Source of the DNA: Kordiimonadaceae bacterium
GTDB lineage: Bacteria; Pseudomonadota; Alphaproteobacteria; Sphingomonadales; Emcibacteraceae
Length of the DNA stretch: 35,390 bases
Direction of reading: 5' to 3'
Assembly: GCA_018699075.1 (NCBI GenBank)
Contig: JABIPV010000321.1
Location: 1 to 35,390, forward strand
Shown: in pieces, positions 19,625-28,853 of the stretch
How positions within the stretch are numbered: position 1 is the stretch's first letter
Layout of the letters: the number at the start of each line of letters is the position of its first letter
The notes under the pieces: model-generated
Databases searched by the model: none
Told to the model about the DNA's origin: nothing
Seen by the model: only the letters and a program-made list of their open reading frames with translations
Program-made: the position numbers and the translations under genes

Positions 19625-20500
19625 TTATCCATATATATCATTTGGAATTTCCTGCAGAAGTTCATCCAAATCATAAAATGACGGCTGGTACATTGTTGGT
19701 ACTGCTTTACGTCCAATTTCTGCTGATATTGGTGCCGCATTTCCATGAAGATGCGAAATAATAGTCGCTTTCATCACTTCATAAATATGACCTTCTTCAT
19801 CAACAATTTGTTGCAAACGTGATGCAAGTGGAGCGGCCATTGTATAGGAAACCAAGATACCAAGAAATGTACCAACAAGGGCACCACCAATTAATGCCCC
19901 TAGGACTTCAACTGGTTCATTAATAGATGCCATTGTATTAATAACACCAAGCACAGCAGCCACAATACCAAGAGCAGGAAACGCTTCACCAACAACAGCT
20001 AGGGCATGCGCGCCTTCACTTTCTTCATGATGATGTTTTTCAATTTCATTCATCATTACGTCTTCTACTTGATGGGGATCATCAAAATTCATTGTTGTCA
20101 TACGAAAATAGTCGCATATGAATGCCGTTATATGATGGTCATCCTTAACGCGTCCTACATGGTTAAATATCTTACTTTCATGAGGGTCTTCAATATGGGT
20201 CTCAAGTGCCATTGGTCCTTTAGTTTTAACCAATTTACAAACCATATATAGTAATGTCAGAAGATCATTATAATCTTCTCCCTTCCATTTAGGACCTTTA
20301 ATCGCATGGCCAAGCCCCTTACCTGCCTTCTTCATTATTGAGCTACCATTACCCGTAATAAATGACCCAATCGCGGCACCACCGATCACCATAGCTTCTG
20401 TTGGTAAGGCACCAATAATCACGGCCATATTACCACCGTGACTTATAAAGCCTCCGAATACCATGCCTAATGTGACGACGATACCTAACAAAATAAACAT
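19625..20500 (-). CDS. motA: Flagellar motor stator protein MotA
   Basis: MFILLGIVVTLGMVFGGFISHGGNMAVII...EAFPALGIVAAVLGVINTMASI...ALVGTFLGILVSYTMAAPLA. Confidence 0.95.
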   Translation of the reverse strand: MFILLGIVVTLGMVFGGFISHGGNMAVIIGALPTEAMVIGGAAIGSFITGNGSSIMKKAGKGLGHAIKGPKWKGEDYNDLLTLLYMVCKLVKTKGPMALETHIEDPHESKIFNHVGRVKDDHHITAFICDYFRMTTMNFDDPHQVEDVMMNEIEKHHHEESEGAHALAVVGEAFPALGIVAAVLGVINTMASINEPVEVLGALIGGALVGTFLGILVSYTMAAPLASRLQQIVDEEGHIYEVMKATIISHLHGNAAPISAEIGRKAVPTMYQPSFYDLDELLQEIPNDIYG

Positions 20501-20679
20501 ACAAATTACCTTTGTTTTTTAATAATTAAACACAGTTATAGTTAAATTTTATTAAGCAAGTTTTAATGCAGCATAAAAAAAATAAACTTTTATCAATTAA
20601 TATTTTTGGACTTTTCAGGCAGAAAGCAATATATCAAAACAATAAACGCCCCTTTTATCCATGATTGGCATAAATTATT

Positions 20680-21912
20680 ATGACTAAAAATATAGACCAG
20701 CTGAGTTTTGAAGATATCAAAAATGCTGCCACTTCATTTGACGGGGCGATAAAGCATACGCCAACTGCACATGCTATTACGCTCTCTAAAAAAACGGGCG
20801 CCGACGTATATATCAAGTATGAAAACCGCCAGTTCACAGCCTCTTTTAAAGAACGCGGTGCTTTAAATAAGTTATTAAATTTAGATGATAATCAAAAGAA
20901 AAAAGGTGTTATTGCTGCAAGTGCTGGCAACCATGCCCAAGGCGTTGCTTATCATGGCACACGACTTGGCATTCCAACAACCATCGTCATGCCACTAAAT
21001 ACTCCCTTTGTTAAAATCCAAAACACACAAGAATTAGGTGCCACTGTCATTGAAGTTGGTGAACGTTTTGATGAAACCGCTGAGGCTGCATTAAAAATAT
21101 CAGAAGAAAAAGACCTCACCGTGGTTCATCCATTTGATGATTATCATGTCATGGCCGGACAAGGCACCATTGGGATTGAGCTTTTAAATGATGTTGCGGA
21201 CTTAGACATAATCGTTGTGCCAGTGGGCGGCGGCGGATTAATTTCAGGCATCGCTACAGCTGCCAAAGCTATAAATCCAAAAATCAAAATTATTGGCGTA
21301 CAATCTGAGAGATTCCCTTCACTATACCGCGCGTTTCATAATGAAGAATATGTCTCAATGGGATCAACACTCGCAGAAGGGATCGCCGTTAAAACCATCG
21401 GCAAAAAAACTTTAAAAATCTGCAAAGAGCTTGTGGATGACGTATTGCTTGTTAATGAAGATGACATTGAAATAGCGGTTGGAATGTTGCTCACTATTGA
21501 AAAAACAGTCTCAGAAGGCGCCGGTGCATGCCCGCTTGCTGCCCTTGTACGTTACCCTGAGATCTTCAAAGGTAAAAAAGTCGGCTTAATCGTTACGGGC
21601 GGTAATATAGACACCCGCCTACTGGCTTCCATCTTAATGAGAAGTTTGGTTCGGGACCGTAGAATAACAAGGTTGCGCATTGAACTTCCAGACATTCCTG
21701 GCGCATTATCAATAATTTCATCAATCATTGGTAATAAAGGCGGAAATATTATTGATGTTTCCCATCACAGGCTTTTCACAGAACTACCCGCCAAAGAAAC
21801 ATATTCAAATATCACCTTAGAAACGCGTGATGCTCAGCACTTTCAAGACATACTTGATAATTTAAGAGAAGAAGGGTTTGTGGTCACTGTTAACCAAAAT
21901 ATCGACATGTAA
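20680..21912 (+). CDS. ilvA: Threonine ammonia-lyase with C-terminal ACT-like domain
   Basis: YIKYENRQFTASFKERGALNKL, AASAGNHAQGVAYH, VVPVGGGGLISGIA; C-terminal ELPDIPGALSIISSIIGNKGGNIIDVSH. Confidence 0.92.
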   Translation: MTKNIDQLSFEDIKNAATSFDGAIKHTPTAHAITLSKKTGADVYIKYENRQFTASFKERGALNKLLNLDDNQKKKGVIAASAGNHAQGVAYHGTRLGIPTTIVMPLNTPFVKIQNTQELGATVIEVGERFDETAEAALKISEEKDLTVVHPFDDYHVMAGQGTIGIELLNDVADLDIIVVPVGGGGLISGIATAAKAINPKIKIIGVQSERFPSLYRAFHNEEYVSMGSTLAEGIAVKTIGKKTLKICKELVDDVLLVNEDDIEIAVGMLLTIEKTVSEGAGACPLAALVRYPEIFKGKKVGLIVTGGNIDTRLLASILMRSLVRDRRITRLRIELPDIPGALSIISSIIGNKGGNIIDVSHHRLFTELPAKETYSNITLETRDAQHFQDILDNLREEGFVVTVNQNIDM

Positions 21913-22004
21913 TTGAACTTTTTATCAAATGATAAGGTTTAATTAACCATCAGTTGTCATATTAGGACAATAAATTGATGATAACATTGGAATAATTGGT
22001 AAAT

Positions 22005-22874
22005 ATGTCGGACGAACAACGCCCCATTATTATTAAACGGATCAAAAAAATATCAGGCGGGGCCCATGGTGGCGCTTGGAAAGTGGCATATGCAGACTTC
22101 GTGACGGCGATGATGGCCTTTTTCCTACTTTTATGGCTTCTTGGATCTACATCCGAAGAACAAAAAGAAGGTCTCTCAGAATATTTTACACCGACGACTG
22201 CCAGCACAAACTCACCGTCTGGTGCGGGAGACATTCTTAGTGGTATGTCCATTAATGATGGTGGTGTCAGTGCCGCTGTTACAGCGCCAATGCCGGAACA
22301 AATTACCATTCAAAAAGAAGAAGTAGAAATAGAAGCCGGTTCAGATGAAAGTTCATTAGAAAACGCCATTGCCAACCGCGAGCAAGATGCATTTGAAGAT
22401 ATGGCAAGTGAGTTAAACCTGAGCATTCAGGATAATGCAGAGTTATCTGTATTAAGTGACCAAGTATTAATTGATGTCACGGAAGACGGCATGCGTATTC
22501 AAATTGTAGACCAAGACAATAGAGAAATGTTTCGCAATGATACCGCAGAACTTTATGAATACGCGCAAAAAATGATTACCCATGTTGCTGAAAAAGTTGG
22601 AGAATTGCCAAACAGAATATCGATTAGAGGTCACACTGATTCTAATCCTTATAGACCAAATGCAAGTTATACAAATTGGGAATTAAGTTCTGACCGCGCA
22701 AATGCGGCCCGACGTGTTATGAGAAATTCTGGTGTTTCACCAGATCGATTTGCCGAAATTACAGGTAAAGCATCAACAGAACCACTTTTGCCGGATCGTC
22801 CAGATCGTCCAGAAAACCGCAGAATTACTATTCTTGTTATTCGTGAAGCACCTACATTGCCTTCAAATTTGTAA
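22005..22874 (+). CDS. motB: Flagellar motor protein MotB
   Basis: GGAHGGAWKVAYADFVTAMMAFFLLLWLL plug/TM and C-terminal OmpA-like RISIRGHTDSNPY...NWELSSDRANAARRVM; ATG at 22005 preferred over TTG 21996. Confidence 0.95.
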   Translation: MSDEQRPIIIKRIKKISGGAHGGAWKVAYADFVTAMMAFFLLLWLLGSTSEEQKEGLSEYFTPTTASTNSPSGAGDILSGMSINDGGVSAAVTAPMPEQITIQKEEVEIEAGSDESSLENAIANREQDAFEDMASELNLSIQDNAELSVLSDQVLIDVTEDGMRIQIVDQDNREMFRNDTAELYEYAQKMITHVAEKVGELPNRISIRGHTDSNPYRPNASYTNWELSSDRANAARRVMRNSGVSPDRFAEITGKASTEPLLPDRPDRPENRRITILVIREAPTLPSNL

Positions 22875-22946
22875 AGAATATTAAAAAACGCCTTGTTATT
22901 TTCAAAAAAGTACTGCTAAAATTATCCCGTGAAGGGAAGTTACTGA

Positions 22947-24803
22947 ATGGAAATTTTAGAACCATCAATACAGATGTGGTTAACTTTTGGCTTAATTTCG
23001 GTAGGCATAGTTTTTTACATTCTCGATAAATTTCCTATGGAAATAACATCTTTAGGAATCATTTCAGCTTTACTTGTGCTGTTTCACATTATGCCCGTTG
23101 TCGGACCAAATAATGAAATATTACTCAGCACCCGCTCTCTTCTTGCTGGCTTTGCTGATCCAGCATTGATTACTATTCTTGCGTTATTAGTTGTGGGGCA
23201 TGGAATGGTGGTCACTGGCGCATTGGATAGCCCAGTTAAAATATTAGTGCGGCTTGGAAATAATTATCCCATTACTGTACTTGTGTCATCCCTAATCACA
23301 GTCATGATCATAAGTGCTTTTTTAAATAACACGCCTGTTGTTGTAATTTTTATTCCTATCATGATTACACTGGTTGAAAATCTTGGCAAATCCCCCTCTT
23401 TATATTTGATGCCATTAAGTTTTGTTGCCATCCTCGGTGGTATGACGACCCTTATAGGGTCCAGCACTAACTTACTTGTATCTGGTTCCTATCAAGCGGT
23501 CGGCGGTGATGCGCTTGGTTTTTTTGATTTTGCAATACCCGGTTTATTTTTAGCGACAATTGGGTTTATATACGTTCTATTTATTGCCCCAAAATTACTG
23601 CCGAGCGATACGTCTTCATCAAATCAAGAAATGAAAATAACTGGTAAACAATTTATCATTCAAATTGATCTTACAGAGGGTAACTCACTCATCGGTAAAA
23701 GGGCAATTGCAGGCATGTTTCCTGATTTAACTGGTATGACTGTACAATTGGTTAAAAAAGGTCTCCATGAATTTTTACCGCCGTTTGATGATATCACTCT
23801 CGAAAAAGGGGACTGCTTGGTTATTGCCACTACCCGAAAAGAATTAACCAGTAAGATTGTTAAAGACCATATTCTTCTTGCTGATGTAAAAAACCAAACG
23901 GATATTGAATTAGATGCAAATAATGAAGAAATCACAACCATCTCTCGAGGGCAAAGATTGGTGGAAGTCATCGTTGCCCCTAAATCAAGGCTTGATGGAA
24001 GGACTTTAGATCAAGCAGGTTATTTTTTAAACGGTGGCTCAAAAATACTCGGCGTTCAAAGACGTGGCAGAATGAACAGAGCCTCAATTAATGATATTCG
24101 AATTGAAGCAAGCGACATTCTTCTGGTTGTCGGTAACCAGAACCAAATCCAGTCACTTCGACTAAATAAAGATGTGATGTTAATGGAGTGGTCAGTAAAA
24201 GAAATACCGATCAAAGCCGATACTTGGAAAGCACTTAGTATTTTTTTTGGTGTTGTAATCCTGGCCTCAACCGGACTTGTACCGATTGCCATTGCCGCAA
24301 CACTTGGCGCCTTCGTCATGATTGTTTCAGGCTGTTTAAATATTCGAAAAGCTGCAAATGCCGTAGACCGGAAAATATTTATGCTCATCGGCGCAGCCCT
24401 TGCCATGGGCACATCATTACAGGCAACCGGTGGTGCTTCATACTTAGCGATGGTGATGATTGACGTTCTTAGCGGCGCAAGTACCCCTGTTATACTATCA
24501 GCCTTCTTTCTTCTGATTGCCTTCCTAACCAATATTTTAAGTAATAATGCAACGGCGGTTCTTTTTACGCCCATTGCCGTTAATATTGCTGGTGAGCTAG
24601 GTGTTGATCCCTTTATTTTTATTACGGCAGTCATTTTTGCAGCTAATTGTTCTTTCGCAACACCAATGGGATACCAAACCAATTTATTGGTCTTGGCTCC
24701 AGGTAATTATAAATTTGTCGACTTCATGAAAGTCGGCATACCTCTTATTATTATTTTATGGATAAGCTATTCCTTATTTGCACCATGGTACTTTGACCTT
24801 TAA
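22947..24803 (+). CDS. SLC13/DASS-type permease with central TrkA-C (RCK_C)-like domains
   Basis: Multi-TM; SAFLNNTPVVVIFIPI and NILSNNATAVLFTPIAV signature repeats; two soluble RCK_C-like segments. Confidence 0.88.
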   Translation: MEILEPSIQMWLTFGLISVGIVFYILDKFPMEITSLGIISALLVLFHIMPVVGPNNEILLSTRSLLAGFADPALITILALLVVGHGMVVTGALDSPVKILVRLGNNYPITVLVSSLITVMIISAFLNNTPVVVIFIPIMITLVENLGKSPSLYLMPLSFVAILGGMTTLIGSSTNLLVSGSYQAVGGDALGFFDFAIPGLFLATIGFIYVLFIAPKLLPSDTSSSNQEMKITGKQFIIQIDLTEGNSLIGKRAIAGMFPDLTGMTVQLVKKGLHEFLPPFDDITLEKGDCLVIATTRKELTSKIVKDHILLADVKNQTDIELDANNEEITTISRGQRLVEVIVAPKSRLDGRTLDQAGYFLNGGSKILGVQRRGRMNRASINDIRIEASDILLVVGNQNQIQSLRLNKDVMLMEWSVKEIPIKADTWKALSIFFGVVILASTGLVPIAIAATLGAFVMIVSGCLNIRKAANAVDRKIFMLIGAALAMGTSLQATGGASYLAMVMIDVLSGASTPVILSAFFLLIAFLTNILSNNATAVLFTPIAVNIAGELGVDPFIFITAVIFAANCSFATPMGYQTNLLVLAPGNYKFVDFMKVGIPLIIILWISYSLFAPWYFDL

Positions 24804-24848
24804 CATTGACCAGCTAGAATTTTAATACGTTTTGTGGTATCAAAAAGC

Positions 24849-25631
24849 ATGACCGATCAATCATCCTATTTTCCGAAATTTTATATGACGGCCCCTTCCC
24901 CTTGTCCTTATTTAGAGGACAAGCACGAAAGAAAAGTCTTTACGGAACTCAAAGATGAAAAACTATCCTTTGATCGCAATGCAATTTTAGAACATTTTGG
25001 TTCCAGCGGACCGACTGATTATTCAATTAGATTAAATCACTCACTCACTTTAGTAGGCTTCAGAAGAAGCCAAGACATCGCTTACCGTCCCGCATGCGAA
25101 AATTGTCAAGAATGCAAATCGGTCCGCGTTCCCGTGGTATTATTTAATAGGACAAAAAGCCAAAACCGTATTTTCAATAAAAACCAAGACTTAATAATTG
25201 AAATTAAACCAAACATTGCCACCGAAGAACAATTTGAATTATTAAAAATATATATTGATGACCGGCATGATGACGGCGGCATGTCTTCGATTACAATGGA
25301 TGAATACAGAGATATGGTTGAAAGCAGTCTCATCAACACAAACATCATTGAATATAGGCAAGAAGACGGAAAATTAATAGCTGCGGCCCTCACCGATCAG
25401 ATGTCAGATTCGCTTTCAATGGTCTACAGCTTTTTTGATGTTTCAAAAAATATGAATAAACGCAGTCTGGGAGTATTTATGGTATTAAGCCATATAGAAC
25501 TCGCCATAGCGAAGGGTTTTGATCATGTATATTTGGGCTACTGGGTGAAAAACAGTCCTAAAATGAGCTATAAAGCCAATTTCAAACCGTTCGAGGTGTT
25601 GATTTCCGATGGCTGGAGTTTGATTAAATAA
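24849..25631 (+). CDS. bpt: Aspartate/glutamate leucyltransferase (arginyl-tRNA-protein transferase family, Bpt)
   Basis: CPYLEDKHERKVFTEL, HSLTLVGFRRSQDIAYRPACENCQECKSVRVPV, VYLGYWVKNSPKMSYKANFKPFEVL; GTG start at 24834 also possible. Confidence 0.94.
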   Translation: MTDQSSYFPKFYMTAPSPCPYLEDKHERKVFTELKDEKLSFDRNAILEHFGSSGPTDYSIRLNHSLTLVGFRRSQDIAYRPACENCQECKSVRVPVVLFNRTKSQNRIFNKNQDLIIEIKPNIATEEQFELLKIYIDDRHDDGGMSSITMDEYRDMVESSLINTNIIEYRQEDGKLIAAALTDQMSDSLSMVYSFFDVSKNMNKRSLGVFMVLSHIELAIAKGFDHVYLGYWVKNSPKMSYKANFKPFEVLISDGWSLIK

Positions 25632-25750
25632 CAGTGTGATTATTGCTAAATTATGACCCATTCAAAAATATAGTAATAATTGAATTTTACAGTTAATCTG
25701 TTTATAAGAAAAACAATACATATTCTTAATTAATAAATTAAGGCATATAC

Positions 25751-26902
25751 ATGAAACGTCGTTTATTTCTTAAAAAATCCGCCGCGGTTGGTGTTGGAAC
25801 ACTGGTTACAGGAGCGTGTAGTCAAAGCCCTGCAGACCCAAATTCGCGTTCTGAAAAAAGTGCAATAAACACTACTCAAACCCAGCGGTCAATTGAACTT
25901 AAAATGGTAACGGCGTGGGCTAAAAACTTCCCTGGTCTAGGAACACGTGCCGTTGAATTCGCAGATGACATTAACAAAGCCACAAATGGCCGGATCAAAA
26001 TCCGTGTATATGCTGCGGAAGAAATGGTTCCTGCTTTTCAAGCTTTCGATGCTGTATCACAAGGTAACGCAGACATCTATCACGGTGCAGATTACTTTTG
26101 GCAGGGCAAGCACCCAATGTTCAATTTTTTTGGCGCCGTTCCATTCGGACTAACAGCTACTGAAATGACACAATGGATTCAATTTGGTGGTGGTCAAGAA
26201 CTTTGGGACGAACTTTCTGCTAGGTTCAATATAAAACCCATGCTCTGTTGTGCAACTGGAATACAGATGGGTGGCTGGTTCAATAAAGAAATTAACTCTG
26301 TAGAAGACTTTCAGGGTCTTAAAATGCGCATTCCCGCTCTGGGTGGCGAAATACTGAAACGTCTTGGTGCGACACCCGTAACCCTTCCGGGTGGTGAAAT
26401 CTTCCTATCTCTTTCACAAGGTAACATTGATGCCACTGAATGGATTGGACCATGGAATGATCTTGCCTTTGGCTTCCAACAAATAGCGAAATACTACTAC
26501 ACATCCGCGTATCATGAGCCAAACACATCTGTTTGCGCTGGTTGGAACCTTGATATTTGGAACTCTTTAAGCGCTTCAGAACGCGTCATTATTGAGGCGC
26601 TAGCTGAAAAGCATTATGCACGTTCGCTTGCTGAATTTAATGCCCGTAATGCTGGCGCGCTTCGTACGCTGATCAAAGAACATGGTGTAGAAACGCGTCA
26701 ATTTTCTGCTGAAGTAATGAATGCACTTGCTGATATCGCAGGAGATGTTGTCGCCGATATCGGTAAAACTGATGAAATATCAATACGTATTTATAATAGC
26801 TATATGGCAACACTGGCTGTTGCAAAAGAATGGAGCGGCATCGCCGACGAGCCGTATATGGTAGCACGCCGTTTGTCGGATAAATTTGGTCAAGCTCTGT
26901 AA
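25751..26902 (+). CDS. TRAP transporter substrate-binding protein, Tat-type signal (TakP-like), copy 1
   Basis: MKRRLFLKKSAAVGVGTLVTGACSQ; WAKNFPGLGTRAVEFADDI...IQMGGWFNKEINSVEDFQGLKMRIPALGGEILKRLGATPVTLPGGEIF...NIDATEWIGPWNDLAFGF. Confidence 0.93.
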   Translation: MKRRLFLKKSAAVGVGTLVTGACSQSPADPNSRSEKSAINTTQTQRSIELKMVTAWAKNFPGLGTRAVEFADDINKATNGRIKIRVYAAEEMVPAFQAFDAVSQGNADIYHGADYFWQGKHPMFNFFGAVPFGLTATEMTQWIQFGGGQELWDELSARFNIKPMLCCATGIQMGGWFNKEINSVEDFQGLKMRIPALGGEILKRLGATPVTLPGGEIFLSLSQGNIDATEWIGPWNDLAFGFQQIAKYYYTSAYHEPNTSVCAGWNLDIWNSLSASERVIIEALAEKHYARSLAEFNARNAGALRTLIKEHGVETRQFSAEVMNALADIAGDVVADIGKTDEISIRIYNSYMATLAVAKEWSGIADEPYMVARRLSDKFGQAL

Positions 26903-27095
26903 AAGTTAACTTAGTTCAATTGGTTTACAAATAAAATGTCATACTTTGGCAGTTCTTACATCAAAGTGTTGGGGTTGAATGAATTAAAATAACTTCCCAC
27001 CATAGTATTCATTGAATTTTTCATTTGGCTTGTTTATAAGTAAATGAAATCTTATAACAATAAAATATTTTCTACATCAAAATTAAGGCTTACAT

Positions 27096-28256
27096 ATGGA
27101 ACGTCGTACATTTCTTAAAAAATCCGCTACGGTGGGCGCGGGGACACTTGCAGCGGGAGCAGTAGCTGCATGTACTCAAAGCCCTGTAGACCCAAATTCT
27201 GGCTCTGTACAAAGTGCAGCTGGTGCTACCCAAGCCCAAAAGTCAATTGATCTTAAAATGGTTACGACGTGGCCAAAAAACTTTCCTGGGCTCGGCACAC
27301 GGGCTGTTGAATTTGCAGAAGACATTGATAAAGCCACAAACGGTCGTATCAAAATTCGTGTTTATGCTGCGGACGAAATGGTTCCAGCACTTCAAGCGTT
27401 TGATGCAGTATCACAAGGAAATGCCGATATTTACCATGGTCCAGATTATTACTGGCAAGGTAAACATCAGATGTTTAACTTCTTCGGCGCGGTGCCATTT
27501 GGCCTATCTGCTACTGAAATGACACAGTGGCTTCAATATGGCGGCGGTCAAGAACTTTGGGATGAACTCGCAGGCCGCTTCAATGTAAAACCGATGCTTT
27601 GCAATGCAACAGGAATGCAAATGGGTGGTTGGTTCAACAAAGAAATCAATAGTGTTGAAGACTTCCAGGGCTTAAAAATGCGCATTCCCGGTCTTGGCGG
27701 CGAAATCATTAAGCGCATGGGTGGCACACCTGTAACGCTTTCAGGCGGTGAAATTTTCTTGTCACTTTCACAAGGTAACATTGATGCCACAGAATGGATC
27801 GGTCCTTGGAATGACCTAGCCTTTGGTTTCCATCAAGTTGCGCAGTATTACTATACGTCTGCCTATCATGAACCAAGTGCATCTGTATGTGCTGGCTGGA
27901 ACCTTGATGTATGGAATTCACTCAGCGATTCTGAGCGTGTTATTATTGAAGCATTAGCTGAAAAACATTATGCGCGTTCGCTTGCTGAATTTAATGCACG
28001 TAACGCAAACGCCCTTCGTACTTTGATTAACGAACACGGTGTTCAAACTCGTCAGTTCCCACCTGAAGTTATGAAAGCACTTGCGGATGTAGCAGCGGAT
28101 GTGGCAGCGGACATTGGTAGAATTGATGATATTTCAACACGAATTTACAACAGTTATATGGAAACACTTTCTGTTGCGAAAGAATGGGGTGGCATTGCCG
28201 ATGAGCCATATATGGCTGCACGCCGTTTGTCAGATAAGTTTGGTCAAGACCTCTAA
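27096..28256 (+). CDS. TRAP transporter substrate-binding protein, Tat-type signal (TakP-like), copy 2
   Basis: MERRTFLKKSATVGAGTLAAGAVAACTQ; nearly collinear with copy 1. Confidence 0.94.
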   Translation: MERRTFLKKSATVGAGTLAAGAVAACTQSPVDPNSGSVQSAAGATQAQKSIDLKMVTTWPKNFPGLGTRAVEFAEDIDKATNGRIKIRVYAADEMVPALQAFDAVSQGNADIYHGPDYYWQGKHQMFNFFGAVPFGLSATEMTQWLQYGGGQELWDELAGRFNVKPMLCNATGMQMGGWFNKEINSVEDFQGLKMRIPGLGGEIIKRMGGTPVTLSGGEIFLSLSQGNIDATEWIGPWNDLAFGFHQVAQYYYTSAYHEPSASVCAGWNLDVWNSLSDSERVIIEALAEKHYARSLAEFNARNANALRTLINEHGVQTRQFPPEVMKALADVAADVAADIGRIDDISTRIYNSYMETLSVAKEWGGIADEPYMAARRLSDKFGQDL

Positions 28257-28310
28257 TCTCTTGAGCAAAAATATAAAAACTAGGACTAACAACTGGGAGC
28301 AATCAACCTT

Positions 28311-28853
28311 ATGGATGGAATTGCAAAATTAGCCCGCGGCATTGATGCCGTAAACGAGGTGATCGGTAAGATCACATCTTGGGCAACATTAACGCTGGTA
28401 CTCGTACAGTTTGCCATCGTGATGATGAACTATCTTTACAGTGAAGGCATTATCGCCGTACAGGAAAGCTTAACCTATATGCATTCACTGGTTTTTCTTG
28501 GCGCAGCAGGATACACTCTTTTACATAACGGCCATGTTCGCGTGGATATTTTCTATAGTAAAATGGATGAAAAGGGAAAAGCCTACATTAATTTAATTGG
28601 CTCTCTTATTGTTTTATTTCCGGTATTAATTTGTGTAGGAATATATGCGTGGCCTTTCGTAGGTCAATCATGGGACATACTAGAAGGATCAATTGAAACC
28701 AGCGGACTTCATATTGTTTATATCTTAAAATCTATGATTATATTGTTTGTTGGCAGTACATTAATTCAAGGTATTTCTGTCACGCTTCATTCCCTTCTAG
28801 TTATTATGGGATATGAACACCTCGTCGAAGAACCACTTGGGGAGGGCATCTAA
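28311..28853 (+). CDS. dctQ: TRAP transporter small permease (DctQ)
   Basis: Four-TM protein: VQESLTYMHSLVFLGAAGYTLLHNGHVRVDIFYSKM. Confidence 0.92.
   Translation: MDGIAKLARGIDAVNEVIGKITSWATLTLVLVQFAIVMMNYLYSEGIIAVQESLTYMHSLVFLGAAGYTLLHNGHVRVDIFYSKMDEKGKAYINLIGSLIVLFPVLICVGIYAWPFVGQSWDILEGSIETSGLHIVYILKSMIILFVGSTLIQGISVTLHSLLVIMGYEHLVEEPLGEGI

Noticed and set aside
22141-22326. Small ORFs antisense to or out of frame with motB, SLC13, TRAP and znu genes
   Set aside because: Overlap conserved CDSs entirely; low-complexity composition and no independent evidence.
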